Below are positions 8,873-17,370 of a stretch of 64,000 nucleotides of DNA, one piece after another. A model generated the notes under the pieces. It was not told the origin of the DNA, did no database searches, and saw only the letters and a program-made list of their open reading frames with translations. Source of the stretch: an uncultured Candidatus Melainabacteria bacterium (GTDB lineage: Bacteria; Cyanobacteriota; Vampirovibrionia; Gastranaerophilales; Gastranaerophilaceae); NCBI GenBank assembly GCA_934757155.1, contig CAKVLI010000002.1, forward strand, positions 124,001-188,000, written 5' to 3'. The stretch's first letter is position 1, and each line of letters opens with the position of its first letter. The translations under genes and the position numbers were made by a program.

Positions 8873-10474
8873 ATGACAAAATATATATTTATAACAGGCG
8901 GTGTTGTAAGTTCATTGGGTAAAGGTATTATCGGAGCATCACTGGGTAAACTTTTGAGAGCCAGAGGTTTTTCCGTCGCCATCCAAAAGTTTGACCCCTA
9001 TATAAATGTCGACCCAGGCACAATGAGTCCGTTTCAGCACGGTGAAGTTTTTGTAACCGACGACGGCGCAGAAACAGATTTGGACCTCGGACACTACGAA
9101 AGATTTATTGACACAAATTTCTCCCAAATAAGTAATGTTACATCAGGGAGCGTCTACCAGACAGTAATCCAAAAAGAAAGAAAAGGGGATTACCTAGGAG
9201 CTACTGTTCAGGTAATTCCTCATATCACGAACGAAATAAAATCCAGAATCACGAAGGCGCAAAAACACTTCAAGCCTGATTTTCAGATTATAGAAATCGG
9301 TGGTACAATCGGTGATATTGAGTCTTTGCCGTTTATCGAGTCTATTCGTCAATTCAAAACAGAAGCAGGCATTGGAAACGCAATCAATATTCATTGCACA
9401 CTTTTGCCGTATCTGCCGACATCCGGAGAATTAAAAACAAAACCTTCTCAACACAGCGTAAATGTCTTAAGAAGCTATGGTTTGCAGCCTGAAATTCTTG
9501 TTTGCAGGACTTCAAAACCAATTCCGAAAACAGAGAAAGATAAGCTTGCTCTGTTCTGCTCTGTTGTAAAAGAAGCAGTTATCGAATGCCGCGATATGAA
9601 GAGTATTTACGAAGTTCCGCTGGCTTTGGAAGATCAAAACTTTGCAGAAGTTGTGCTAAAATTACTTCAAACTCCTGACAGAAAAGCAGATTTAACAAAC
9701 TGGAGAAGTTTGGTAGAAAAAATTAACCACCCGAAAAATACGCTTAAAATCGGTATCGCAGGGAAATACACAAAGCTTTCTGATGCTTATATTTCTGTTG
9801 TGGAATCCATAAAACACGCGGGATATGAGTTTGACTCAAAAACAGAAATAAAATGGATTAATTCTGAAGATTGCATTGACGCAAACAAATGTAAAGAATT
9901 ACTCTCTGATATAGACGGAGTTATTGTTCCGGGTGGATTTGGCATCCGCGGAATTGAAGGAAAACTTAATGTAATAAAATACGCTCGCGAGAACAACTTG
10001 CCATTCCTCGGAATTTGTTTGGGAATGCAATGCGCAGTCACGGAGTTTGCGCGCAATGTTGCAGGACTAAAGAACGCCAACTCAACAGAGTTTGACGAAA
10101 ATTCTCCATATCCTGTAGTTGACTTAATGCTTGAACAAAAAGATGTTAAGGGTTACGGCGGAACAATGAGATTAGGCGCATACGATTGCCACATCAAAAA
10201 AGGCACGAAAGCTTATGAAGCCTACGGCGCAACAAAGATTTCCGAACGTCACAGACACAGATATGAAGTAAACACTGAATATATTGATACTCTGAAAAAA
10301 GCAGGACTTGTGTTCTCCGGAATGTCTCCGGACGGAATGCTCTCCGAAATAGTAGAACTTCCGGATCTTGATTGGTTTGTCGCATGCCAATTCCACCCTG
10401 AGTTCAAATCTCGTCCGGAAAGACCACATCCGCTGTTCAGAGGACTTATAAAAGCTGCTCTTAAAAATAGATAA
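8873..10474 (+). CDS. pyrG: CTP synthase
   Basis: 533 residues. The N-terminal synthetase domain begins 'KYIFITGGVVSSLGKG' and contains 'EIGGTIGDIES'. The C-terminal class I glutamine amidotransferase domain has the nucleophile motif 'LGICLGMQ' and 'FHPEF'. It converts UTP to CTP with ATP and glutamine. A longer frame begins at 8825, but the ATG at 8873 has an AGGGAG ribosome site at the right distance and matches the family start, so it is used. It shares its message with the small gene at 10487. Confidence 0.97.
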   Translation: MTKYIFITGGVVSSLGKGIIGASLGKLLRARGFSVAIQKFDPYINVDPGTMSPFQHGEVFVTDDGAETDLDLGHYERFIDTNFSQISNVTSGSVYQTVIQKERKGDYLGATVQVIPHITNEIKSRITKAQKHFKPDFQIIEIGGTIGDIESLPFIESIRQFKTEAGIGNAINIHCTLLPYLPTSGELKTKPSQHSVNVLRSYGLQPEILVCRTSKPIPKTEKDKLALFCSVVKEAVIECRDMKSIYEVPLALEDQNFAEVVLKLLQTPDRKADLTNWRSLVEKINHPKNTLKIGIAGKYTKLSDAYISVVESIKHAGYEFDSKTEIKWINSEDCIDANKCKELLSDIDGVIVPGGFGIRGIEGKLNVIKYARENNLPFLGICLGMQCAVTEFARNVAGLKNANSTEFDENSPYPVVDLMLEQKDVKGYGGTMRLGAYDCHIKKGTKAYEAYGATKISERHRHRYEVNTEYIDTLKKAGLVFSGMSPDGMLSEIVELPDLDWFVACQFHPEFKSRPERPHPLFRGLIKAALKNR

Positions 10475-10486
10475 AAGGAGGTTTAT

Positions 10487-10897
10487 ATGCAAATCAACAA
10501 CGTAAATTCAGCAAATCCTGCATTCACAGGTGTATGGGGAAAAACAACCACTATCAACAAAAGCAATGTTAATTTCGACAAGAGTCTTGAAGCTGATGTC
10601 GGAACTTATCATTTCACAAAAATTAAGCAGTATTTCCCATTCAAAGACGAAACAACGGAAGAAATCAACAAAGTCAAACTTCAAAACGAATATCGTTATT
10701 CAAAGAAATCTGTTAACGATTATTTTTCACACAATTTGACTTCCAGAATTGATGAATGCATCGTGAATATCGGAAAAACTTTGCCTGTAACAGCGAAAGA
10801 ATACGCAGATTACGTATCAGGAAAACTTTTACCAAACGCAAAAACAGCGATTGAAACAAAGCTCAAAGCTGCAAAACTTCAAAATTTTATAAAATAG
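10487..10897 (+). CDS. Hypothetical protein with N-terminal F-T-G motif
   Basis: 136 residues, no signal peptide. The N-terminus 'NSANPAFTGVWGK' carries the short Asn-Pro-x-Phe-x-Gly motif seen near the start of other unrelated proteins in this window (18907, 25451, 53272). The rest is a Lys-rich helical domain without recognisable family. A strong ribosome site (AAAGGAGG) stands six bases before the ATG, and the gene lies only 12 bases after pyrG, so it is likely well translated from the same mRNA. Confidence 0.65.
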   Translation: MQINNVNSANPAFTGVWGKTTTINKSNVNFDKSLEADVGTYHFTKIKQYFPFKDETTEEINKVKLQNEYRYSKKSVNDYFSHNLTSRIDECIVNIGKTLPVTAKEYADYVSGKLLPNAKTAIETKLKAAKLQNFIK

Positions 10898-10902
10898 CCT
10901 GA

Positions 10903-11628
10903 TTATCGTAATCTCAAAAACGCTTCAATTTTTGCACGAATAGAATTTGAAGCATAGTCGTCTATGTCAATATAAAGCCCATTGTACTTATCAGCGAGGT
11001 ACTTAGCGGGCTGCGCTTTTGAGCAGAATGCCTGAGCATAAAACACCGTCGGAATCTCTTCGTCCACATACATTTCTAAGTCCAAATCTGCAGGTGTTCC
11101 CGCCTCAACACATCTCATCCAGCCGTAAACATGTGTATCATCAGGGAAAAGACGTAAGATTTCCAAATCATTAGGCGGAACTCCCCAAAAACCAAACGAC
11201 GGTTTGACTTGAGGGAGAGTTTCAAAACTTTGCGGTGTTATAATATTTCCGGTAATCGTACTCACCTTGTCATAAAGAGGCAAATTACTCGTACAAATTC
11301 TTATATCTCTCTTTGGCTCTAAGTCTTCAAAAATCGTTTGAATAACATTAAAACCCATATCCATAAGAATTTTTGATGCAAACCACCCGCTGTCACACTT
11401 GTCTTTACCAATTGGTGCCACGATTACTTCGGGTTTTAAATACATAACATTGTCGATAATGTTTCGGATAATCTTGCAATAAGATTCAGGCAAAATATTC
11501 GTCTTAGGGTACGAAAAATCAATATCCAAATCAATCCATTCGGAGTTCGGATATTGATTTTTTACTTTTTCAACAACCTCGGGATTAGGGTACCCCCAGA
11601 AACCTATCTTTGTCTGCGGTTTTACCAT
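10903..11628 (-). CDS. Hypothetical two-lobed protein, 241 aa
   Basis: The sequence is made of two similar halves, each opening with the same strand: 'KIGFWGYP' near residue 7 and 'SFGFWGVP' near residue 140. This suggests an internal duplication of a Rossmann-like alpha/beta unit. Acidic strands 'WIDLDIDF' and 'YIDIDDY' recur. I cannot place it in a family. It follows the symporter at 11634 with 5 bases between and probably shares its transcript, so a role linked to uptake of the same substrate is possible but not shown. Confidence 0.6.
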   Translation of the reverse strand: MVKPQTKIGFWGYPNPEVVEKVKNQYPNSEWIDLDIDFSYPKTNILPESYCKIIRNIIDNVMYLKPEVIVAPIGKDKCDSGWFASKILMDMGFNVIQTIFEDLEPKRDIRICTSNLPLYDKVSTITGNIITPQSFETLPQVKPSFGFWGVPPNDLEILRLFPDDTHVYGWMRCVEAGTPADLDLEMYVDEEIPTVFYAQAFCSKAQPAKYLADKYNGLYIDIDDYASNSIRAKIEAFLRLR

Positions 11629-11633
11629 GTCCT

Positions 11634-12959
11634 CTAGTCAATAACCTCGTTGTATTCATCCGGATTGTTCAACAAATCATAGTTGATTTCGTTCTCGTTA
11701 TCTGCAATTGCAGCCGCAACAACCGCGTCAGAAGTTACGTTAACAAGAGTTCTCATCATATCTGTAATTCTTTCAATAGTGAACAAGAATGCAAAACCTG
11801 CTACCAATTGTTCAGGGCTCAAGCCCAAACCGTTAAGTACCAAAGCAATTGTAATCAAACCAGCTCCGGGAATTCCTGCACAAGTGCTTGATGCAACAAT
11901 TGCCAACAAAGCGATTTGAATAATCATAAACGGAGTTAATACAACACCATAAGCTTGTGTTAAGAATATAACTGCAACTGTTTGTAATAAAGCAGTTCCA
12001 TCCATGTTAAGAGTTGCACCCAAAGGGATTACAAAGCTTGTAACCTTGTGAGAAATACCGCGTTTTTCGCAGCAAGCAATTGTCAAAGGCAACGTTGCAG
12101 AAGAACTTGCTGTACCAAACGCTACCATCATAGCTTCTGCAATCGCAGCATATAACATCCATACAGGAACCTTTGAAAATATTCTCAAAAACAGTGGATA
12201 TACAATGAATAATTGAATAGCAAACCCAATAGTTAAAACACCTAAGTATTTTGAAATACTCATAAATATATCAATACCGAATGCAGATACCGCAACCGCT
12301 GTTAGAGCAAAAACACCCGGGGCTGCAAAGCACATAATCCAATCAGTAATTTTCATAGTAGCTGCAAAAACTGATTCAAAAAAGCCAACAAACGGTCTGT
12401 TGATTTCGCCAACTTTTGCAAGTGCAATCGCAAAGATTACTGAAAACACCAAAATAGGAACCATATCACCGGCCGAAATTGATGCCATAGGGTTATTAGG
12501 AACAAATCCCAGAATAATATTCAATAGATTACCTTTTTGAGCATCAATAGTTGCTGCAACCTGAGCTTGAATACCAGTTGCAACATCAGAGTTGATATAT
12601 GCAGCAGCACCTAACCCCGGTTTCATAAGTACCGCTAAAGACGCACCAACCGTAACCGCAATAACAGTTATGATTGCGTAATAAAAAAGCATCTTCGTGC
12701 CAAGTTTTCCAATCTGCTTACTGTCACTTACACTCGTAATCCCAATAACAATCGCAGAAATCACCAACGGTATAACCACCATTTGGATTAATCTGATGAA
12801 CAATTGACCAATAAAAGTAAACGACGTCATAACAACAGGGTTAGGGTCTTTGTGCAGCCAAATACCTGCAAAAACACCTAATACCAAACCCGCAAAAATA
12901 TGCCAGTTTCTTTTCAATCCCAACCCTAACGCAATCAAAACTTGCATGTATAATTTCAT
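11634..12959 (-). CDS. Dicarboxylate/amino acid:cation symporter (DAACS family)
   Basis: 441 residues with about eight hydrophobic segments and two re-entrant loops. The family signatures are present: the serine-rich hairpin 'GTASSSATLP' and the 'NMDGT' motif of transmembrane segment 7, which together form the substrate and Na+/H+ sites of GltPh-type transporters. It would import glutamate, aspartate or C4-dicarboxylates with cations. 'FGTASSSATLP' rather than an Arg-rich variant does not settle the substrate, so no gene symbol is given. First gene of a probable two-gene operon with 10903-11628. Confidence 0.93.
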   Translation of the reverse strand: MKLYMQVLIALGLGLKRNWHIFAGLVLGVFAGIWLHKDPNPVVMTSFTFIGQLFIRLIQMVVIPLVISAIVIGITSVSDSKQIGKLGTKMLFYYAIITVIAVTVGASLAVLMKPGLGAAAYINSDVATGIQAQVAATIDAQKGNLLNIILGFVPNNPMASISAGDMVPILVFSVIFAIALAKVGEINRPFVGFFESVFAATMKITDWIMCFAAPGVFALTAVAVSAFGIDIFMSISKYLGVLTIGFAIQLFIVYPLFLRIFSKVPVWMLYAAIAEAMMVAFGTASSSATLPLTIACCEKRGISHKVTSFVIPLGATLNMDGTALLQTVAVIFLTQAYGVVLTPFMIIQIALLAIVASSTCAGIPGAGLITIALVLNGLGLSPEQLVAGFAFLFTIERITDMMRTLVNVTSDAVVAAAIADNENEINYDLLNNPDEYNEVID

Positions 12960-12989
12960 GTATAAAACCTCTCAAATACAATTTATAAC

Positions 12990-13600
12990 CAGATAATTGT
13001 ACTATTTTTTCCACAAAAAAACAAGGGGGTAAATGTAGGGGAATATATAGAAACTACTAGCTTAACGTCCTACGGAAAGGGGTAGGGGTAAAGGGGTAAA
13101 TGATTTGGAGGGTTGGAAGTGCACGAAGTGGCGGGTGAGGGGTAAACTAAAACACACCAGCAATCCAATACAATTTACCCCTGACATGCTGAACTTTTTT
13201 CAGCATCTTACCAGCTTGTAGTCCAACACCAAACCTGTAAGGTCCTGAAATAAATTCAAAACGACAGCATTTGCTCTCTCCTGTTAAGAGAGGGGATGAT
13301 ATATTTTTATAGTGCAAAACTGTTGAAAGCAGGCAATTAGCCCTCTCCCGCGAAGTGCAGCAAAGTCAGGCCTTAAGCCAGTTACACATATCCAATTCGG
13401 CTCTAATCTTCTTCTACATGTTTACAATTTAGTAACGCTTCTTTAGAAAAATCGTTACATATGTTAATAAAAATTTACAAAAACCACGCCCCACTAACCC
13501 CGGTCAACAAATGGTGTGAGTACATCAACCCCTCACCCTTAATCCCTCTCCCCTAGAGAGGAATTTTTGAACAATTCAAAAATTTCTGAGATTTAGATTT
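12990..13600. repeat. Mosaic intergenic repeat island (longest)
   Basis: About 600 bases without a gene. It contains several GGGGTAAA modules in both orientations, a 'catgctgaactt...cagcatcttaccagc' unit and a 'ggtcctgaaataaattcaaaacgac' unit. It also has two 'ccctctcc' type modules and the 65-base TTACA-box element at 13416-13480. Modules from this island recur at 28205, 30440, 37322, 44050 and 52920. Confidence 0.75.
13416..13480 (+). repeat. 65-bp TTACA-box element, copy A
   Basis: Nearly identical (two mismatches by eye) to 30882-30946. It holds TTTACAATT, a GTTACATATGTTAATA block and a final ATTTACAA. It lies about 180 bases before bamA. The same GTTACATATGTTAATA core, slightly altered, is the ldcA promoter at 23956. 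Confidence 0.7.
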
Positions 13601-13661
13601 TGTATGGAACAAAAACTATATTTGTGGTAGAATTTTTAGTATAAATATCTGGAGTAGATAG

Positions 13662-15575
13662 TTGCAAAGTCTGTTTGATATATATAAAAAGTTAATAATA
13701 TTTATCCTGGCGCTGGGAGTTTGCGTATTTGCTGCACCTGCGTTCGCATTGGAGGATTCTGTCACCGAACAAGAGGTTATGGAATCTGATATCGAAAGTG
13801 AACACTCTTATGACAGCAACACTGCTTACATTAATGATATTGAAATCCTAGGCGCAAATATCATCAGACCTGAATTTATACTCCAAAAAATGTCCTTGCA
13901 AAAAGGCGATTTGTACGACAAAGATGCCATGCAGCAAGACTTGAAAACTATCTACAGACTCGGTTATTTCACAGAGAGAATGAAGGCTATTCCGGTTAAA
14001 AACGCAAACGGAACTATTTCTTTGAAAATAATCCTTGAGGAAAATATACCTGTAACAGACTTTACTATCGAAGGAAACACCGTAGTTTCCACCGATGAAA
14101 TCATGCAATATTTGCTCCCCCTGAAAGGTAAACCGCAAAATATCACTGATATTAACGCCGCAATGGAAAAAATTAATCAGTGCTATTATTCTAAAGGTTA
14201 TATTCTTTCTAAAATCGATTCAATTTATGATGATCCGGACGGAACCCTTAACTTAAGCATCACAGAGGGTAAAATCAACAAGATTTTGATTACCGGAAAC
14301 GAAAAAACTAAAGAATATGTCATTGAAAGAAACATCATGACAGAACCTGATACGGTTTATAACGAAAACATTATCAAACAAGACTTGGTCAGACTTTACT
14401 CCACGCAAGCGTTTAAGGACGTAAACCGTACTATCGAAGTTTCAGAAGACGACCCTGATAAATTTGATATCACGATTGAACTCAAAGAACAAAGAACAGC
14501 TTCTGTTTCAATCGGTGGCGGTTTGGATTCTGCAACCGGTGCATTCGGTTCTTTGGGTATTTCGGACAACAACTTCCGCGGAATGAACCAAAGAGTTTCG
14601 CTAACAGGCATGGTCGGTTCAGGTATTTTGATGAGCGATTCTTCAATCAAAAGCCATATGAACTACCACGCAGAATTAAGCTTCTTTGAACCTCATTTTC
14701 TTAATGCAGACAACTCTTTGATGAGCAAAATATATTACAGAGATTTGGGCAGTTATCAAATTCCGCTTGCTATTGAACGCAGAATCGGGTTTGAAAGCAC
14801 AATCGCTCACAGACTCAGTTTCAACCCTCGTATGTCAACAACTTTCACTACAGGGATTGAGCATATCCACCTTTCCGAAGGGGATGCAAACGGTATCAGC
14901 AAGCTGTATCACAAATACGGACTTGATCTTGCAGAAAGAGAAAAGCAACTCGACGGCGGTTTATTCTTAAGACTCGCGCCGGGGCTGGCGTATGATTCAA
15001 GAGATTCTATTATAAATCCTCGTCATGGTGCGTTGATGTCTGCAAGATACGAAGAAGCCTTCGGATTAGACGGTTTTGGGAAAACAAACGGCAGATTATT
15101 GGGTATGGCAAAGAAATTCATACCTGTAGCTAAGAAATCTTCTTTGACCTTCACCGGACGCGGAGGTTTGAAGGTTCACGGTTCCGATATGCCTGAAATC
15201 ATGGCATTCCGTCTTGGCGGACCTTACACAATCAGAGGTTACAAAGTCAACGGTGTTGGTACAGGTACTTCCTTCATAATGGGTTCCGCTGAATTGGCAA
15301 CTCCGATTCCGTTCGTAGACAGACTTAAGGTTAATTTCTTGCAAAACTTGAGAATGACCTTCTGGGTTGATGCTGGTAAAGTATTCAATCCGACAATCTC
15401 AAGTACTCTGTATGACAGACCTTTACAAGCAATTACAGCCGGTGTCGGCTTAAAGATAAATATTCCGGGGGTTGGACCACTCTCTGTTGACTATGGTTTC
15501 CCTCTTACAAACCCTGGCTCATACGGTTCACCTAACGGATACTTCACATTTGGTGTTGGCGACATGATGTATTAA
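13662..15575 (+). CDS. bamA: Omp85/BamA-family outer membrane assembly protein
   Basis: 637 residues, with a signal peptide (IIFILALGVCVFAAPAFA). Three POTRA-like domains follow (about 50-290; 'INDIEILGANIIRPEFI', 'VTDFTIEGNTVVS', 'INKILITGNEKT'). The C-terminal 16-strand barrel contains the family motif 'FRLGGPYTIRGY' and ends 'FTFGVGDMMY' with a terminal aromatic. Three POTRAs is the cyanobacterial Omp85 arrangement. It inserts beta-barrel proteins into the outer membrane, which shows this is a diderm. The start is TTG, chosen because GGAG lies seven bases upstream and no ATG precedes the signal peptide. A TGG-TAGAAT -10 sits at 13628. ompH follows. Confidence 0.93.
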   Translation: MQSLFDIYKKLIIFILALGVCVFAAPAFALEDSVTEQEVMESDIESEHSYDSNTAYINDIEILGANIIRPEFILQKMSLQKGDLYDKDAMQQDLKTIYRLGYFTERMKAIPVKNANGTISLKIILEENIPVTDFTIEGNTVVSTDEIMQYLLPLKGKPQNITDINAAMEKINQCYYSKGYILSKIDSIYDDPDGTLNLSITEGKINKILITGNEKTKEYVIERNIMTEPDTVYNENIIKQDLVRLYSTQAFKDVNRTIEVSEDDPDKFDITIELKEQRTASVSIGGGLDSATGAFGSLGISDNNFRGMNQRVSLTGMVGSGILMSDSSIKSHMNYHAELSFFEPHFLNADNSLMSKIYYRDLGSYQIPLAIERRIGFESTIAHRLSFNPRMSTTFTTGIEHIHLSEGDANGISKLYHKYGLDLAEREKQLDGGLFLRLAPGLAYDSRDSIINPRHGALMSARYEEAFGLDGFGKTNGRLLGMAKKFIPVAKKSSLTFTGRGGLKVHGSDMPEIMAFRLGGPYTIRGYKVNGVGTGTSFIMGSAELATPIPFVDRLKVNFLQNLRMTFWVDAGKVFNPTISSTLYDRPLQAITAGVGLKINIPGVGPLSVDYGFPLTNPGSYGSPNGYFTFGVGDMMY

Positions 15576-15600
15576 TATTATAAAAACTCAGGAGGTTATT

Positions 15601-16047
15601 ATGAAGAAATTTAAAATCGGACTTGTTTTACTCAGCATAGTTGCAATGACCGGTATTGCTAATGCTGCAGGAGTTGGCTACATCGATTACGCGAAAGTAA
15701 TTGATAACTTTGATTACGCTAAAAAAGCTACTAAAGAAGTTGACGCTAAAGGTTTGGAAATGCAACAATATTTGGTTGACAAAGAAAAAGAATACAAAGC
15801 TTTGGATACACCTTTAAAAAGACAAACTTTCGAAGAAAAGACCGCTCAAGAATTTAAAGTAAAAGAACAAGCATACGTTTCTTTGAAAACTAAACGTGAA
15901 CAAGAAGTTTACACAAAAATCAAAGACGCTGCAAAAGCTGTAATGGTTGAACAAAAACTTGATGCGATTATGGATCAAAGAGGTGTTTTTGTTGGCGGTA
16001 TCGATATTTCAGACATGGTTATCAATAAATTGAAAGGTGTTAAATAA
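15601..16047 (+). CDS. OmpH/Skp-family periplasmic chaperone
   Basis: 148 residues with a signal peptide (FKIGLVLLSIVAMTGIANAA). Then comes the Skp pattern: an N-terminal strand 'VGYIDYAKVIDNF', a long charged coiled coil (residues about 40-115) and a return strand 'LDAIMDQRGVFVGG' followed by 'DISDMVIN'. Skp holds unfolded outer membrane proteins in the periplasm and delivers them to BamA, which is the gene just upstream. A strong ribosome site (CAGGAGG) precedes the ATG. The nucleoside phosphorylase begins 3 bases after its stop. Confidence 0.9.
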   Translation: MKKFKIGLVLLSIVAMTGIANAAGVGYIDYAKVIDNFDYAKKATKEVDAKGLEMQQYLVDKEKEYKALDTPLKRQTFEEKTAQEFKVKEQAYVSLKTKREQEVYTKIKDAAKAVMVEQKLDAIMDQRGVFVGGIDISDMVINKLKGVK

Positions 16048-16049
16048 AT

Positions 16050-17369
16050 ATGAGAATTGTTGACCTTATTGATAAGAAAAAGCATGGCGGAGTTCATACA
16101 AAAGAAGAAATTAATTTTATTATTGATTCAATGATGAACGGTTCTGCGCCTGACTATCAGATTTCAGCATGGCTTATGGCGGTTTATTTTAAAGGACTTA
16201 CTGACGAAGAAACTGCGTATCTTACAGAAGCTATGATTGACTCCGGCGAAGTTATCGATTTTGGGGATTTAACAGACTCAATCGTTGATAAACATTCAAC
16301 CGGCGGGGTTGGCGATAAGGTCACAATAACTCTTATACCACTGCTTGCTGCTGCTGGAGTTCCTGTTGCTAAGCTATCAGGCAAAGGTTTGGGACATACA
16401 GGCGGAACAATTGATAAGTTGGAATCAATTCCCGGATTTAACACAAAACTCACGATTGAAGAATTGATTGCGCAGGTTAAGAGAATAAATGTTGCAATTG
16501 CTTCTCAAACTCAAAATCTGACACCTGCGGACGGAAAACTTTACGCTTTGAGAGATGTAACCGCAACAGTTGACAGCATGCCGTTAATCGCGTCATCTGT
16601 TGTTTCTAAAAAGATTGCATCCGGCGCTAAAAACATTATTCTTGATGTTAAATACGGCTCCGGCGCATTTATGAAAACTCCTGAAGACGCTGTCGGATTG
16701 TCAAAATTGATGGTTAAAATCGGGCATATCCTTAACAAGTCAATTACAGCCGTAATTACTTCTATGGAAGAACCCTTGGGAAGAGCAGTCGGAAATTCAC
16801 TTGAAATAATTGAGTCTATTGAATTTTTGAAAGGTAATATAACAAAAGGTGACGTTGCAGAATTGACCTATTCCTTCGCGGCTATCGCTCTTATGCAGAT
16901 TGGCAGATACGATAACGAAGAGGATGCAATTGCTTACTTAAAAGAACTTGTTCATTCAGGAAAAGCAATAGAAAAACTAAGAGAACTAATCGCTGCACAA
17001 GGTGGAAATCCTAGTGTAATTGATGATTACAACACATTTGACCAAGCAAAATTCAAGGTTGAATGTGAAGCGAAAAAAGACGGATTTGTAAGTAGCACAG
17101 ACGCTTACAAAATTGCTTATGCGTGCAAAATCCTTGGCGCAGGCAGAGATAAGAAAACTGACCCAATCGACTACAGCGTCGGGATTTTCTTAAACAAAAA
17201 GAGCGGTGAAGAAGTTAAGAAGGGCGAAATTTTATACACAATCTATTCTAATGACCCTGAAAAAACAAAAATCGCACAAAAATATTGTGAAGCAGGTATT
17301 GTTATAAGTGACTCAAAACCTGCTCACAAAGATATGATTTACAGAATTATTAGACGAGAAGAGGATTAG
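16050..17369 (+). CDS. Pyrimidine-nucleoside/thymidine phosphorylase
   Basis: 439 residues, full length. The glycosyltransferase-family signature is intact: 'DKHSTGGVGDKVT' near residue 85, 'KLSGKGLGHTGGTIDKLESIPGF' region, and 'DVKYGSGAFMKT'. The C-terminal domain contains 'FLNKKSGEEVKKGE'. It cleaves uridine or thymidine with phosphate, releasing base and (deoxy)ribose-1-phosphate. The sequence alone does not separate Pdp from DeoA. It sits in a tight run with ompH and the FlhA-C-like gene (2 bases), an unexpected neighbour. Confidence 0.93.
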   Translation: MRIVDLIDKKKHGGVHTKEEINFIIDSMMNGSAPDYQISAWLMAVYFKGLTDEETAYLTEAMIDSGEVIDFGDLTDSIVDKHSTGGVGDKVTITLIPLLAAAGVPVAKLSGKGLGHTGGTIDKLESIPGFNTKLTIEELIAQVKRINVAIASQTQNLTPADGKLYALRDVTATVDSMPLIASSVVSKKIASGAKNIILDVKYGSGAFMKTPEDAVGLSKLMVKIGHILNKSITAVITSMEEPLGRAVGNSLEIIESIEFLKGNITKGDVAELTYSFAAIALMQIGRYDNEEDAIAYLKELVHSGKAIEKLRELIAAQGGNPSVIDDYNTFDQAKFKVECEAKKDGFVSSTDAYKIAYACKILGAGRDKKTDPIDYSVGIFLNKKSGEEVKKGEILYTIYSNDPEKTKIAQKYCEAGIVISDSKPAHKDMIYRIIRREED

Positions 17370-17370
17370 A

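Noticed and set aside
12990..13600. CRISPR array in the longest repeat island
   Set aside because: The repeats are of different kinds, irregularly spaced, palindromic and dispersed through the genome; no cas gene is present.
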